Counted from the first letter of the stretch, positions 17,968 through 28,184 are shown. The stretch is DNA of 38,837 nucleotides from Thermoanaerobaculia bacterium (GCA_019911865.1 JAIOJQ010000146.1:1-38837); one strand, 5' to 3'. Made by a program: numbers and translations. Notes: generated by a model from the letters alone, not told the origin.

Positions 17968-19485
17968 TCAGTTCGCCGGCGGCATGCCGGCGGTCTGTTC
18001 TCCCGCTTTCTTCCCCTCGATCCACTTGAGACGGGTGCCGGCCGGCAGCGGCGCTTCCGGGTCGCTGACGTGGTTCATCAACGCCAGCTGGCGCGGGTCG
18101 GCGTCCGACGGATGCCGGCGGGCGAATTCGTTCCAGCTCATCGGCGCGGCGAGCTCGACGACGCGGACCTTCTGCGGCGCGACCGCGAGCCGCTGGCGAT
18201 CCTTGAGCGTCCGGAAGCTGCCGAGGGTGCTCTCGAACGCCTGCGCGGCGACGACGGCGCGGTCGGAGTAGACCAGGCCGACGAGCTGGAAAACACGCTC
18301 GCCGAGCGCCACGAACGTGGCACGCCCGGAGATCGCGCGCTGACTGGCCAGCGAGAAGTCGGCGCGCACCGCGCTGAGACCGTGGATCCGCGCCTTGCGC
18401 GACGAGATCCGGGTGACTCCCTGCTGGGCGAGGAAGGCCTCGGCGGCCGCCTCCGGAGTCGCTGCCGCGGCATGCCGGAGCTCGATCTGCGCCACCTTGT
18501 CCGGGTGAACGGCGATCAGCCGCTGCTTCTCGTTGACCGCCCGCCAGCCGGCCGGCATCTCGAGCTGGAAGGCGAGACCCGGGTGGTAGAAGGTCGAGCC
18601 GACGAAGTAACCTTCGCGCGGGTCGTGGCCGAAGATCACCCCGTCCAGCCGGTCGAGCAGGCTGGCCGCGCCGACCTCGCCAGACGGATACTTGCGCTCG
18701 GCGATCAGCTGCTCGGCACGCACCCGCCGCGCCGCCGGGTCGGGGTGGGTCGCCAGCCAGTTGGGCAGCCGCCCGGCCCCGGCAAGCTGCGAGGTCCCTT
18801 CCAGAAGAGTGAACATCTTCGGCATCTCGCGCGCTTCCCACCCCCCTTTGGTCAGGTAGCGCAGGCCGAGGTCGTCGGCCTGCCGCTCGTCGTCGCGCCC
18901 GTACTTGAGGAAGAGCAGGCCTAGCCCGGCCTGCACGGCCTGCGCCCCCTGCGCCACTTCGGGAGAGAGGATCGCGCCGACCAGCAGCCCGCCCATCGCC
19001 ACCTGCTGCTTGGAGATCTGGTTGAGGCTGTGCTGCGCGGTGACATGCCCGATCTCGTGGCCGAGCACGGAAGCGAGCTCGGCCTCCGAGCCCATGTGGG
19101 CGAGGATGCCGCGGGTGACGTAGATGTAGCCTCCGGGAAGGGCGAAGGCGTTGACCACCGGGTCGTCGATCACCTTGAACGACCACGGCAGGCCCGGCCG
19201 CTCGGAGCGGGCGGCCAGCTCGCCGCCCAGCCGGCTGACGTACGCCTGCAGCTCGGGGTCGTCCACCAGGCCGAGCTGCTGCACGATCTCGGCGTCCGCC
19301 TGGCGGCCCATTTCGATCTCCTGGGCCTCGCTGTAGAAGTTGAGCTGCGACTTGCCCGTTGCCGGGTTCGAGGCGCAGCCGGCGAGCGCCACGGCGGCGC
19401 TGGCCGCCGCGACGCCGGCGAGAGTGCCGGCGCGGCGGCCGCGCCGGAGCTGCCCGTTCGGGGTGCGTCCTGGATCTCGCATCAT
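17968..19485 (-). CDS. M48 family metalloprotease, lipoprotein
   Basis: Lipobox-like VALAGCASNPATGKSQLNFYSEAQEIEMGRQAD; zinc motif LGHEIGHVTAQH; FALPGGYIYVTRGIL. The longer ORF starts at 19521. Confidence 0.85.
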   Translation of the reverse strand: MMRDPGRTPNGQLRRGRRAGTLAGVAAASAAVALAGCASNPATGKSQLNFYSEAQEIEMGRQADAEIVQQLGLVDDPELQAYVSRLGGELAARSERPGLPWSFKVIDDPVVNAFALPGGYIYVTRGILAHMGSEAELASVLGHEIGHVTAQHSLNQISKQQVAMGGLLVGAILSPEVAQGAQAVQAGLGLLFLKYGRDDERQADDLGLRYLTKGGWEAREMPKMFTLLEGTSQLAGAGRLPNWLATHPDPAARRVRAEQLIAERKYPSGEVGAASLLDRLDGVIFGHDPREGYFVGSTFYHPGLAFQLEMPAGWRAVNEKQRLIAVHPDKVAQIELRHAAAATPEAAAEAFLAQQGVTRISSRKARIHGLSAVRADFSLASQRAISGRATFVALGERVFQLVGLVYSDRAVVAAQAFESTLGSFRTLKDRQRLAVAPQKVRVVELAAPMSWNEFARRHPSDADPRQLALMNHVSDPEAPLPAGTRLKWIEGKKAGEQTAGMPPAN

Positions 19486-19542
19486 GGGCCGAGAATAGCT
19501 TCCCCGGCCGTGGATGCTCAAATGCTCCGCGGCGGAGCCCCG

Positions 19543-20295
19543 TCAGGCGACCGCGGTGACCGGCTCGTCCTCGACGATCCGCCCGTCCTGCACCCGCACG
19601 ATGCGCCGCGTGCGCCGGGCGAGGGCGTTGTCGTGGGTGATCAGCACCAGCGTGCGCCCCTGTTCGGCGAGCTGCTCGAAAAGGCTCAGGATGTCCCGGC
19701 CGGCGCCGGTGTCGAGGTTGCCGGTCGGCTCGTCGGCGAGGATCAGCGCCGGATCGCAGGCCAGCGCCCGGGCGATGGCGACGCGCTGCATCTGGCCGCC
19801 CGACAGCTCGACCGGGCGGTGGTGCATCCGGTCGGCCAGGCCGACCTGTTCGAACAGCCACTCCACCCGCTCGCGCCGCTCGCGCGCCCCGGTGCCCTTG
19901 AACAGCAGGGGCATCTCGACGTTTTCGTACGCGGTGATCTGCGGCAGCAGGTTGAAGCTCTGGAAGACGAAGCCGATCTTGCGGTTGCGAATGTCGGCCA
20001 GCTCGTCGATGCCGAGCTCGGCCACTTCCTCGCCGTCGAGCAGGTACGACCCGCCGGAAGGCACGTCGAGGCAGCCGATGATGTTGAGCAGCGTCGACTT
20101 CCCCGAGCCCGACGGGCCGACGATGGAGACGAACTCGCTCGGCTGCACCGTCAGGTCGACGCCGCGCAGCGCTTCGACCTTCACCGCGCCGGTGTCGTAG
20201 ACCTTGCGGATCGCGTTCATCGAAAGGACCGCGGAAGCACCCGCCGCCCCCCGCCCGTCGCCCTTCCGGCCGTTCTTGCCGATGAAGAAGTTCAT
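19543..20295 (-). CDS. ABC transporter ATP-binding protein (MacB/LolD type)
   Basis: Walker A GPSGSGKST, signature LSGGQMQRVAIARAL, Walker B LILADEPTGNLD, H-loop LVLITHD. Confidence 0.95.
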   Translation of the reverse strand: MNFFIGKNGRKGDGRGAAGASAVLSMNAIRKVYDTGAVKVEALRGVDLTVQPSEFVSIVGPSGSGKSTLLNIIGCLDVPSGGSYLLDGEEVAELGIDELADIRNRKIGFVFQSFNLLPQITAYENVEMPLLFKGTGARERRERVEWLFEQVGLADRMHHRPVELSGGQMQRVAIARALACDPALILADEPTGNLDTGAGRDILSLFEQLAEQGRTLVLITHDNALARRTRRIVRVQDGRIVEDEPVTAVA

Positions 20296-20308
20296 GGTCC
20301 GTCGCCTT

Positions 20309-21586
20309 TCATTCGTAACGCAGCGCGGCCGCGGGCTGGATGTGGACCGCCCGACGGGCCGGGAACCAGCCGGCCAGGAAGCCGATGCCGCCGAGCAGCA
20401 GGATGGTGGTGAGCGCGACCCCGGCCGAGAAGGTCGGGGCGCCGAGGAACTTCAGCGCGTCGCTGTCCGACTTCGACTGCAGGAACGCCAGGCCCTGGAC
20501 GATGGCGAGGCCGGCGGTGACACCGATCACGCCACCCAGCGCGGTGAGCGAAAGCGACTCGATCACCAGCGGACCGAGCACCCAGCTGCGCCGCGAGCCG
20601 AGCGCCATCTGGACGCCGATCTCGCGCGTCCGGTGCTTGACCACGGCGTACATGATGTTGGCGACTCCGACGCCGCCGATGATCAGGGTCAGGGCACCGA
20701 TGATGCCGAGGAAGATCTCGATGCCGAAGCCGATGTTGGTGGTGACCCTCTGCGAGCGCGCGGTGTCCCAGATTCCGAGGGCCCGCTCGTCAGCCGGGTC
20801 GAAGCGGTATTTGCCGCCGAGGACTTCGAAGATGCTCTGCTTGAGCGCTTCGTTGTCATCGACCCGCGGCGCCCGGACCACCAGATTCGACACGTACGTT
20901 CGGCCGCTGATCGCTTTGAAGGTCGACAGCGGGACGAGGACGTGGTCCTTGTCCATGCCGCTGTAAGCGCCCATCTGGATCTTCGGCGACATGACGCCGA
21001 TCACGGTGAAGGGAGCCTGGTTGATCAGGATGGTCTCCCCGACCGCCTCGGCATCGCCGAAGAGCTCCTGCTTGATGCCGTCTCCCAGGAAGGCGACGCG
21101 CCGCTTCTCGCGCTCGTCGCGTTCGTTGAGGAAGCGGCCGCCGGCCTGCGGCAGCTGGTTGCGCAACTCGCCGTAGTCGGGCTCGACGCCCTTGACCGGC
21201 TTCGAGAATGTCTTGCGTCCCCAGGCGACGTTGTTGCCCCAGCGGATCATCTCGGCCGACGCCAGGGTCACCTGGTCGGGCAGCGAGGCACGCAGCAGGC
21301 CGACGTCTTCGGGAGTGAAGCGGAGGGCGCGTCCGGGCGGGAATCCGGCGTGGGCGATCGAGGTCGATCCGGGCCAGATCACCATGATCCCCTCCCCCAG
21401 GCCGCGGCTGCCGCGTGCGAAGTTGCGCTTCAGCCCTTCGCCGAAGGAGAGCAGGAGGACGATCGACAGGGTGCCCCAGGCGATCGCCGCGACGGTCATC
21501 ACCATGCGCTTCTTCTGGATCTGCGCGGAGCGACGGAACAGCGTCCAGACGAGGCCGAACCGGGGCATGCGGAAGGAGTTCGCCAT
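20309..21586 (-). CDS. ABC transporter permease (MacB/FtsX-like), paralog 2
   Basis: MANSFRMPRFGLVWTLFRRSAQIQKKRMVMTVAAIAWGTLSIVLLLSFGEGLK; KHRTREIGVQMALGSRRSWV; FPARRAVHIQPAAALRYE*. Confidence 0.9.
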   Translation of the reverse strand: MANSFRMPRFGLVWTLFRRSAQIQKKRMVMTVAAIAWGTLSIVLLLSFGEGLKRNFARGSRGLGEGIMVIWPGSTSIAHAGFPPGRALRFTPEDVGLLRASLPDQVTLASAEMIRWGNNVAWGRKTFSKPVKGVEPDYGELRNQLPQAGGRFLNERDEREKRRVAFLGDGIKQELFGDAEAVGETILINQAPFTVIGVMSPKIQMGAYSGMDKDHVLVPLSTFKAISGRTYVSNLVVRAPRVDDNEALKQSIFEVLGGKYRFDPADERALGIWDTARSQRVTTNIGFGIEIFLGIIGALTLIIGGVGVANIMYAVVKHRTREIGVQMALGSRRSWVLGPLVIESLSLTALGGVIGVTAGLAIVQGLAFLQSKSDSDALKFLGAPTFSAGVALTTILLLGGIGFLAGWFPARRAVHIQPAAALRYE

Positions 21587-21588
21587 GG

Positions 21589-22824
21589 CTACATCCTCAG
21601 GGCTTCGACCGGGCGCAAGGCCGCGGCGGTGCGCGCCGGAAAGTAGCCCGCCAGCAGTCCGATGGCGCCCAGGATCAGCGTGGTGACGGTGGCCACCTGG
21701 CCGGAGATCGCCGGCGTGCCGACGTAGTCGTCGAGTCCCAGCCCGGGGAAGACGGCGCAGATTCCCCACGAGATGAGGAAGCCGAGCGCCCCGCCGACCA
21801 GCGTGATGGTCAGGGTCTCGAAGAGGAACTGGCCGATCACGTAGCGCCGCCGGGCGCCGAGCGCCATCTTGATGCCGATCTCGCGGGTGCGTTCCTCGAC
21901 CGCCACGTTCATGATGTTCGAAACGCCGATGCCGCCGACCACCAGGGTCAGGGCGCCCACGATGCCGAGGAAGGCGCGGAAGGCGACGAAGAAGGTGGTG
22001 AGGAACTTCAGCCCCTCGGTGGTGTCCCACATCTGCACCGCCTCCTCGTCCGTCGGGTCGAAGCGGTGCCGGCTCGCCGCCAGCTCGATCACCTTCTTCT
22101 TGGCCGCCGCGACCGCGAGCGGATTCTCGACCTGGAAGACGAAGAGATCGATCTCTTCGGGACCGTAGATCGCCTTGTAGGTCGTCGACGGAATGAAGAT
22201 CTTGTCCTTGTCGCGGCCGCTGTACGACGAATCCTGGTCCTTCTGCACCATGACGCCGACTACCAGGAACGGCGTGCCGTCGATGCGCACGCTCTGTCCG
22301 ATGGCGTCGGTGTCGGCGCCGAACAGATCGTTCTTGATCTGGTCGCCGAGGAAGGCCACCCGCCGCCGATTCTCGATGTCCTGCTGATTGAGGAACCGGC
22401 CCCCTTCGGCGGCGATCAGGTTGCGCATCTCGCCGAACTCGACGTTGGTCCCGCTGACGTCGCTCGCCAGCGTCTTGCGCCCGAGCACCACCCGCGCATC
22501 GGACCGCTGGTACTCCTCGCTGATCCGGTCGATCTCCTCGACCTCGCGGTCGATGATGGCGACGTCCTCGTCGGTCATCCGCACCGGGCGGCCACGCGGC
22601 AGTCCCTCCCAGGGCTTGGTGGTACGGATCGGCCAGGCGATGACGATCGCGTCCCCGAGTCCCTTCTGGCTCCGCACCACCCGCTTCTGGAGCCCCTCGC
22701 CGAAGGCCAGCAGGAGGGTCACCGCAGCGGTTCCCCAGACGATTCCGAACACCGTCAGGAAGAGCCGCAGCTTCTGCGCACGGACGTCGCGCAGGAACTG
22801 GCGGAGGTAGTTCTTCAGCGGCAT
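21589..22824 (-). CDS. ABC transporter permease (MacB/FtsX-like), paralog 1
   Basis: MPLKNYLRQFLRDVRAQKLRLFLTVFGIVWGTAAVTLLLAFGEGLQ; EERTREIGIKMALGARRRYV; FPARTAAALRPVEALRM*. Confidence 0.9.
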   Translation of the reverse strand: MPLKNYLRQFLRDVRAQKLRLFLTVFGIVWGTAAVTLLLAFGEGLQKRVVRSQKGLGDAIVIAWPIRTTKPWEGLPRGRPVRMTDEDVAIIDREVEEIDRISEEYQRSDARVVLGRKTLASDVSGTNVEFGEMRNLIAAEGGRFLNQQDIENRRRVAFLGDQIKNDLFGADTDAIGQSVRIDGTPFLVVGVMVQKDQDSSYSGRDKDKIFIPSTTYKAIYGPEEIDLFVFQVENPLAVAAAKKKVIELAASRHRFDPTDEEAVQMWDTTEGLKFLTTFFVAFRAFLGIVGALTLVVGGIGVSNIMNVAVEERTREIGIKMALGARRRYVIGQFLFETLTITLVGGALGFLISWGICAVFPGLGLDDYVGTPAISGQVATVTTLILGAIGLLAGYFPARTAAALRPVEALRM

Positions 22825-22831
22825 GGCGCTC

Positions 22832-23941
22832 TCACTCGATCTTCTTCGGCGGACGCTGCACCAGCTGCTCGCCCTCGTCGAGACCGGCGACGACCTCCAT
22901 GTTCAGTCCGTCCGAGAGCCCGACTTCGATCTCGCGCACCACCGGGTCGGCCTCCGGAGTCGGCCCGGGCAGCTCGACCGTCGCCTTGCCGTCCTCGAGC
23001 TTCACCACCCGTTCGGGGATCAGCAGAACGTCGGTCTTCTCCTGCACGATCACGTCGGCATTGGCCGAGTACCCGGCGCGCAGGGTGACTTCCGAGGCGC
23101 TGGCGTCGATCGCGACCTCGACGTCGAACACCGTCGCCCCCTCCTTCTCGCGCGCCTTCGGGGCGATGCGGATCAGGTTGCCGGGCACGGTGCTGCCCGG
23201 CAGGGCGCCGATCTGGATGCGCGCCAGCATCCCTTCGCGCAGCTTGCCGACGTCGATCTCGTCGACCGTGCCGCGGAACTCGAGGGTCGACATGTCGGCC
23301 AGCGTCATCATGACGGTGCCCTCCTGGAAGGTGGTCAGTGGCACCACCGGATCGCCCGGATTCACCCGCCGTTCGAGCACCGTGCCGGCGGTCGAGGCGC
23401 GGATCACCGAATCGACTGTGGTCGCGCCCTGCCGCTCGATCCGACCCTCCTTGAGCAGCGCCAGCCGGTCGCGTGCCTGTTCGAGTCCGATGCGCGCCTG
23501 TTCGAACTCCTTCTGTCGCGAGTCGAACTGGTCGCGCGCCACGATGCCGCCGGTCCACAGGCTGTGCGAGCGCTCGAGATCCTGCTGTGCCTTGTCGTAG
23601 GCGACCTGGGCCATCTCGACATCGCGCTCGGACTCGGCCAGCTCGAGCGGCGTCGGGTCGGGCGTGATGGCGAACAGCGGCTGTCCCGCCTCCACCCGCT
23701 CGCCCACCTCGACGTAACACTTCGAGACGATGCCGGAGATCTGCGACTTGACCTGGATCTCCTGGTCGGGCACCACCTGTCCGGTGGCCAGCGCCTTGTC
23801 GATGATCGTGCCGCGCGTCACTTCGACGGTCTTGAAGTCCGGCTGCTTGGCCCCCGCGTTGCGGGTCCAGAGAAAGAAACCGACGGCGGCCACGCCGACC
23901 ACCATCGAACCAACGACGACTTTCTTCATGGGCTTGCTCAT
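22832..23941 (-). CDS. HlyD/RND-type periplasmic adaptor subunit
   Basis: N-terminal TM anchor MSKPMKKVVVGSMVVGVAAVGFFLWTR; VKSQISGIVSKCYVEVGERVEAGQPLFAITPD lipoyl motif; upstream of the permeases. Confidence 0.88.
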   Translation of the reverse strand: MSKPMKKVVVGSMVVGVAAVGFFLWTRNAGAKQPDFKTVEVTRGTIIDKALATGQVVPDQEIQVKSQISGIVSKCYVEVGERVEAGQPLFAITPDPTPLELAESERDVEMAQVAYDKAQQDLERSHSLWTGGIVARDQFDSRQKEFEQARIGLEQARDRLALLKEGRIERQGATTVDSVIRASTAGTVLERRVNPGDPVVPLTTFQEGTVMMTLADMSTLEFRGTVDEIDVGKLREGMLARIQIGALPGSTVPGNLIRIAPKAREKEGATVFDVEVAIDASASEVTLRAGYSANADVIVQEKTDVLLIPERVVKLEDGKATVELPGPTPEADPVVREIEVGLSDGLNMEVVAGLDEGEQLVQRPPKKIE

Positions 23942-24048
23942 TCGTGTCCTCCCCGACGGACCTTCCGTTGCCCCTAGTACGCCGGTCGCGGCGCGGAGTT
24001 TCGCGGTGAAAGGGATCCGGCGGAGGGTGCCGCGGCGCGGCGGCGAGG

Positions 24049-25194
24049 TCAGCCGTTGGCGGACAGCGAGGCGCGCAGGCTGCGGTCGAGCTGACGAACA
24101 CGCGGCTGCAGCGGGTCGTGCTTCTCGGCGCGGCGCAGGAAGCGCTGGGCGTCGTCGATCCGGCCGCCAGCCAGAGCCCACTGGCCGAGGGCGGCGAGTG
24201 GCTCGGCATGCTCGGGGAAGAGCCGATGGGCGCGCCGGTAGTAGCGCTCCGCTTCGGCGAGCCTCCCTTCGCGCAGCGACAGGTCACCGAGGGCGAGGAA
24301 GGAGAACGGATTGCGATTGCCGCGCCGATCGGCGAGCGCGAGCAGCTCCTCGGCTTCGACCTGTCGGCCGGCACTGGCGAGCAGTGCCGAGAGGTTGTAA
24401 TACGGCGACGTGGCGATCGGATCCGCCTCGAGGGCCCGCCAGTACGAGGCTTCCGCATCGGCCGCCCGGCCGCTCCGCCGCAGCGCGACGCCGCGATTGA
24501 GCCAGCCGTCGGCGAGTTCGGGGTCGAGCCGCACCGCGACCTCGAGCAGCTCGAGGGCCTTGCGGTGATCGCCCTGACGGATTCTCTCGGCCCCCTGGTT
24601 CGAGTAGAAGAGCGCCAGCGCGCCGAGGTCGGTGAGCGGCTCGGTCGACCGGTACGGCATGAGCTGGTCGGCGCTGAAGTCGAGGATCTTGCGGTTGGCT
24701 GGCGGGCCGTAGGCCGCCGTGACGTGCTCGGAGGCGACCACCAGGTCGCCGTCCTTCTCGTAGCGCTGCAGGTCGGAGACGCGCAGGTAGTAGACGGGAA
24801 TGTCGACCTCGCGCGCCAGGCCGACGAACAGATGGGTGAAGGAGAGGCAGTTCGCCCGCCGGGTCGCCCAGACCTCGCGCGCCGTCAGGGTGGTGCCGCG
24901 CTGGTAGGTGATGGGCGTCTCGCGGTCCTCGATCAGCAGGGCGTTGAGCAGCCGCTGCAGGCGCAGCAGCGGCGAGCCGGTGCGCGGCACCTTCTCGCGC
25001 ACCCAGCTGCGCATCTCGTCGCTGAGCTCGAAGGGGAAGACGATGGCCTGCGGATCGAGTCCCGCTGCGGAAATCTGACGCTCGAGACGGAATCGTGCAC
25101 TCTTCGCGGCTCCCGAGCTGGCGCAACCGCTGGCGAACAGCGCCAGGCCGAGCACGGCGGTCAGTACGGCGGCACGGCTCCGTCCGGGCCTCAT
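24049..25194 (-). CDS. Transglutaminase-like plus TPR lipoprotein
   Basis: Lipobox ALFASGCASSG; REVWATRRANCLSFTHLFVGLAREVDIPVYYLRV (Cys-containing transglutaminase-like core); C-terminal TPR repeats. Confidence 0.8.
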   Translation of the reverse strand: MRPGRSRAAVLTAVLGLALFASGCASSGAAKSARFRLERQISAAGLDPQAIVFPFELSDEMRSWVREKVPRTGSPLLRLQRLLNALLIEDRETPITYQRGTTLTAREVWATRRANCLSFTHLFVGLAREVDIPVYYLRVSDLQRYEKDGDLVVASEHVTAAYGPPANRKILDFSADQLMPYRSTEPLTDLGALALFYSNQGAERIRQGDHRKALELLEVAVRLDPELADGWLNRGVALRRSGRAADAEASYWRALEADPIATSPYYNLSALLASAGRQVEAEELLALADRRGNRNPFSFLALGDLSLREGRLAEAERYYRRAHRLFPEHAEPLAALGQWALAGGRIDDAQRFLRRAEKHDPLQPRVRQLDRSLRASLSANG

Positions 25195-26891
25195 GTCGCC
25201 TCCCCGCCTCCCCGTCCGCGGCGCACCATCGCCAGCCATGAGGGCAATCCCAGTGCCAGGCTGGCCGCGGTGAAGGCGGCCAGGAAGGCGGCTCCGGCTG
25301 CGAGAGCGGTCAGCCAGGGCGGCCAACGCGCGAAGACCGGCGCCGCCACCGCCAGCCCCGCCGCGGCGCCCGCCGAGCTTGCCGCCACCAGACGGAGGCG
25401 CTCGCGCGCCGGGACGCGAAAGTGCGCCAGTCGGCGCGCCAGAGCGCGCGACAGCAGCCCCCACTCGACCCAGGCCCCGACACTCGCCGCCAGGGCGAGG
25501 CCGAGGGAGCCGAGGCGCAGGTCGCCGCCGAGGCCGCCCAGGCCGGGCAGCTCGACGAGCAACCGGCGGTCGAGCAGGAACATTGCCGGCAGCGCCACCC
25601 CGGTGCCGACCGCGACCCGCAGGGCCGCGATGCGCGCCGGCGTCCGCGTGTCCGAGAGAGCGAAGAAGCTGCTCTGCAGGACCCGCGAACCGGTCGAAGC
25701 GGGCAGGCCGAGCGCGTAGCCACCGAGCACCAGCCCGACCAGCCAGGAGTCCGCCTCGCCGAAGCGTCCGGGAAGCAGTCGATAGAGAGCGCTCACGATC
25801 ACCGGCCCCAGCACCAGATACGCCACCGCGGTGGGAAAGTTCAGCAGGCCGGCCTGCCCGAGGGCGCGGCGGGTCCGCCTGGCGATCTCCGACTCCGCGC
25901 CGCTGCCGGCCGCGGCGGCCGAGCGCGCCAGCTCCGGCAGCGCCGCGGCGGCCACCGACTGGCCGAACAGCGCCACCGGCAGAAGGTAGAGCAGCTGGGC
26001 GTAGCCGAGCGCCGAGACCGCCCCGACGGCGAGCAGCGAAGCGAGCAGCTGGTCGAGGTAGGAGGAGAACTGCACCACGCCCCGGCCGGCCACCGCGGGG
26101 CCGAACGCGGCGAGCGCCTCGCGGACCCCCTCCGGGCGCAGCGAGAAGCGGACCGGCACCCCCCGCGTTTCGCGCAGCACGGTCGGCAGCTGGACGAGGA
26201 ACTGCAGCAGGCCGCCGACCAGGGCGCCGATGCAGACCGCCACCAGGAGCCGCTCGTCCCGCCGTCCGGAGAGCAGGCCCCAGGCGAAGGCTGCGATGAT
26301 GGCGGCGTTCCAGACCACCGGCGCCACGTAAGCGAGGAAGAAGCGCCCGTGACTGTTGAGCACGCCGAGCGCCCAGGCCGAGAGCACCAGCAGGCCGGTC
26401 ATCGGGAAGATCCAGCGCACCGCGGTGACTGCCAGTTCGAAGCGATCGACGGCCAGGGTGCCGGCCGCCACCGCCGCCGCGTCGCGCAGATAGCCGGCGG
26501 CGAACAGCGCGACGAGCGGCCGGGCGGCCAGCACACCCACCAGCGCCGCACCCCCGGCCACCGCCAGAAGGAGGCCGAAGACCGCGCCGGCGAAGCGGCG
26601 TGCCGCCTCGTGCCGGCCGGCCGCCAGCAGCCGCGAGTAGATGGGGATGAACGAAGCCGAGAGCGCCTGCTCGCCGAGCAGGTTCTGCAGCAGGTTCGGG
26701 GCGCGCAGGGCGGTCTGCAGGACGTCGGCGTGAGGACCGACGCCGAAGGCGGCGCTGGTCACCGCGGCGCGCGCGAATCCGGCCAGGCGGCTGGCCAGGA
26801 TGCCGGCGCCGACCGCCAGCGCACCGCCGCGCCGGCGACCTGCCCCGCCATCGGCGCCCGTCCGGTCCGCCTCCGCCCGGCGCCCGGCCAT
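25191..26891 (-). CDS. murJ: Lipid II flippase MurJ/MviN
   Basis: GILASRLAGFARAAVTSAAFGVGPHADVLQTALRAPNLLQNLLGEQALSASFIPIYSRL; multiple TM helices. Confidence 0.88.
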   Translation of the reverse strand: MAGRRAEADRTGADGGAGRRRGGALAVGAGILASRLAGFARAAVTSAAFGVGPHADVLQTALRAPNLLQNLLGEQALSASFIPIYSRLLAAGRHEAARRFAGAVFGLLLAVAGGAALVGVLAARPLVALFAAGYLRDAAAVAAGTLAVDRFELAVTAVRWIFPMTGLLVLSAWALGVLNSHGRFFLAYVAPVVWNAAIIAAFAWGLLSGRRDERLLVAVCIGALVGGLLQFLVQLPTVLRETRGVPVRFSLRPEGVREALAAFGPAVAGRGVVQFSSYLDQLLASLLAVGAVSALGYAQLLYLLPVALFGQSVAAAALPELARSAAAAGSGAESEIARRTRRALGQAGLLNFPTAVAYLVLGPVIVSALYRLLPGRFGEADSWLVGLVLGGYALGLPASTGSRVLQSSFFALSDTRTPARIAALRVAVGTGVALPAMFLLDRRLLVELPGLGGLGGDLRLGSLGLALAASVGAWVEWGLLSRALARRLAHFRVPARERLRLVAASSAGAAAGLAVAAPVFARWPPWLTALAAGAAFLAAFTAASLALGLPSWLAMVRRGRGGGEAT

Positions 26892-26897
26892 CTGCAG

Positions 26898-28184
26898 TCA
26901 GCGGTCCCGTTCGAGCGCCGCGAGGGCGAGCGGGCGGACGATCACCGATTCGGCGTCGAGCCCGTCGGCCGCGGCGAGTGCCCTTTCGTACCAGCCACGC
27001 GCCGCCTCCCGGTTCCGATTGCGCGCCTGCGCCTCGCCCAGCAGCCAGGCAATGTAGGGCCGCTCGAGGTCGGACTTGCCGAGCTCGACGGCAGCCTCGG
27101 CACTGCGCCGCTCGGCGAGCAGCAGGTACCCTTCGAGGTACGGGCCGATCCAGGCGTAGTGCTCGGCGTTGGCCGGGTCGCCAGCCATCAGCCGGCGCGC
27201 CTCGGCGGCCAGCTCGCGCGCCCGCGGCAGCTGGCGCCGGGAGGCGGCGACCCGGGCGAGACCGTGCAGCTCGCGCACCCGCCAGAGCGCCCGCTGGTCC
27301 TCTCCGAGTGCCGATCCGGCGATCAACTGGCCGCCGCGCAGATACCAGCTCTCGGCGCCCTCCGGGTCACCTGTTTCGAGCAGCACCCGGGCGGTCGCGT
27401 TGGCCAGACCCGCCGCCAGTTCGGGCCGGCCGAGCTCTTCCCAGACGCGCACCGCCGCCTCGGCGCTGGCGATCCCCTCGGCGGTGCGGCGCTGATAGGC
27501 GCGCACGTAGAAGAGCCCCATCCGGGCGCGGGCGAGCTCCGGCCCCGGCGCCGCCTGCCGCGCCACCTCCTCGAGCTCGGCCACCGCCCCTTCGGCGTCG
27601 CCCATGAAGAGGCGCGCCGTGGCGCGCCCGAAGCGGGCGGCGAGCGGTTCGCCCCGGGCGTCGACGGCATGGTTGTAGGCGTTGAAAGCGGCACCGAAAT
27701 CGCCGCGCCGGCGCGCCAGGTCGCCGAGCGCCATGTTGGCCGCCGGGTGGTCGGGGCGCAGGGCGACCGCCTGCTCCCAGGCGGCGCGCGCCGCGTCGGC
27801 CTCGCCGCCGGCCTGCAGTTGATCGCCCAGCAGCTTCCACAGCCGGGCCTCGCCGGGAGCCAGGGCCGTGGCCTGGCGTAGTCCGGCAATCGCGGCGTCG
27901 CGGTTGCCCTCCTCGACCGCCACCAGGGCGCCGGCGGCGGTGCGCATCCACTCCGGAGCGGCCACATCCGCCGCCACCTCTCGGGCCGCGGCGAGGCGCG
28001 CCGCCCCGCGTTCGGACACCGCCAGCCAGAACCCGGATTCGGCTTTGCGTGCCGCCAGCAACGGGCGCGCCGCCGGGTCGCTGCCGCGGTCGATCGCCGC
28101 CAGTGCCGTCTCGAGGTCGTCCGCCGCGAGAAGGGCCGCCGCGAGCCCGAGCACGAGTCCCACCCACGCCGTGTGTCGCTTCAT
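26898..28184 (-). CDS. TPR repeat protein with signal peptide
   Basis: MKRHTAWVGLVLGLAAALLAADDLETALAAIDRGSD; repeated TPR motifs (LWKLLGDQLQAGGEADAARAAWEQAVALRPDHPAANMALGDLARRRGD). Confidence 0.75.
   Translation of the reverse strand: MKRHTAWVGLVLGLAAALLAADDLETALAAIDRGSDPAARPLLAARKAESGFWLAVSERGAARLAAAREVAADVAAPEWMRTAAGALVAVEEGNRDAAIAGLRQATALAPGEARLWKLLGDQLQAGGEADAARAAWEQAVALRPDHPAANMALGDLARRRGDFGAAFNAYNHAVDARGEPLAARFGRATARLFMGDAEGAVAELEEVARQAAPGPELARARMGLFYVRAYQRRTAEGIASAEAAVRVWEELGRPELAAGLANATARVLLETGDPEGAESWYLRGGQLIAGSALGEDQRALWRVRELHGLARVAASRRQLPRARELAAEARRLMAGDPANAEHYAWIGPYLEGYLLLAERRSAEAAVELGKSDLERPYIAWLLGEAQARNRNREAARGWYERALAAADGLDAESVIVRPLALAALERDR

Noticed and set aside
19030-20412. 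460-aa plus-strand ORF across the M48/ABC ATPase region
   Set aside because: Shadow of two strongly supported minus-strand genes (M48 protease and ABC ATPase).
25422-27881. 819-aa plus-strand ORF
   Set aside because: Antisense to murJ and the TPR gene; Gln/Arg/Ala-rich shadow translation.
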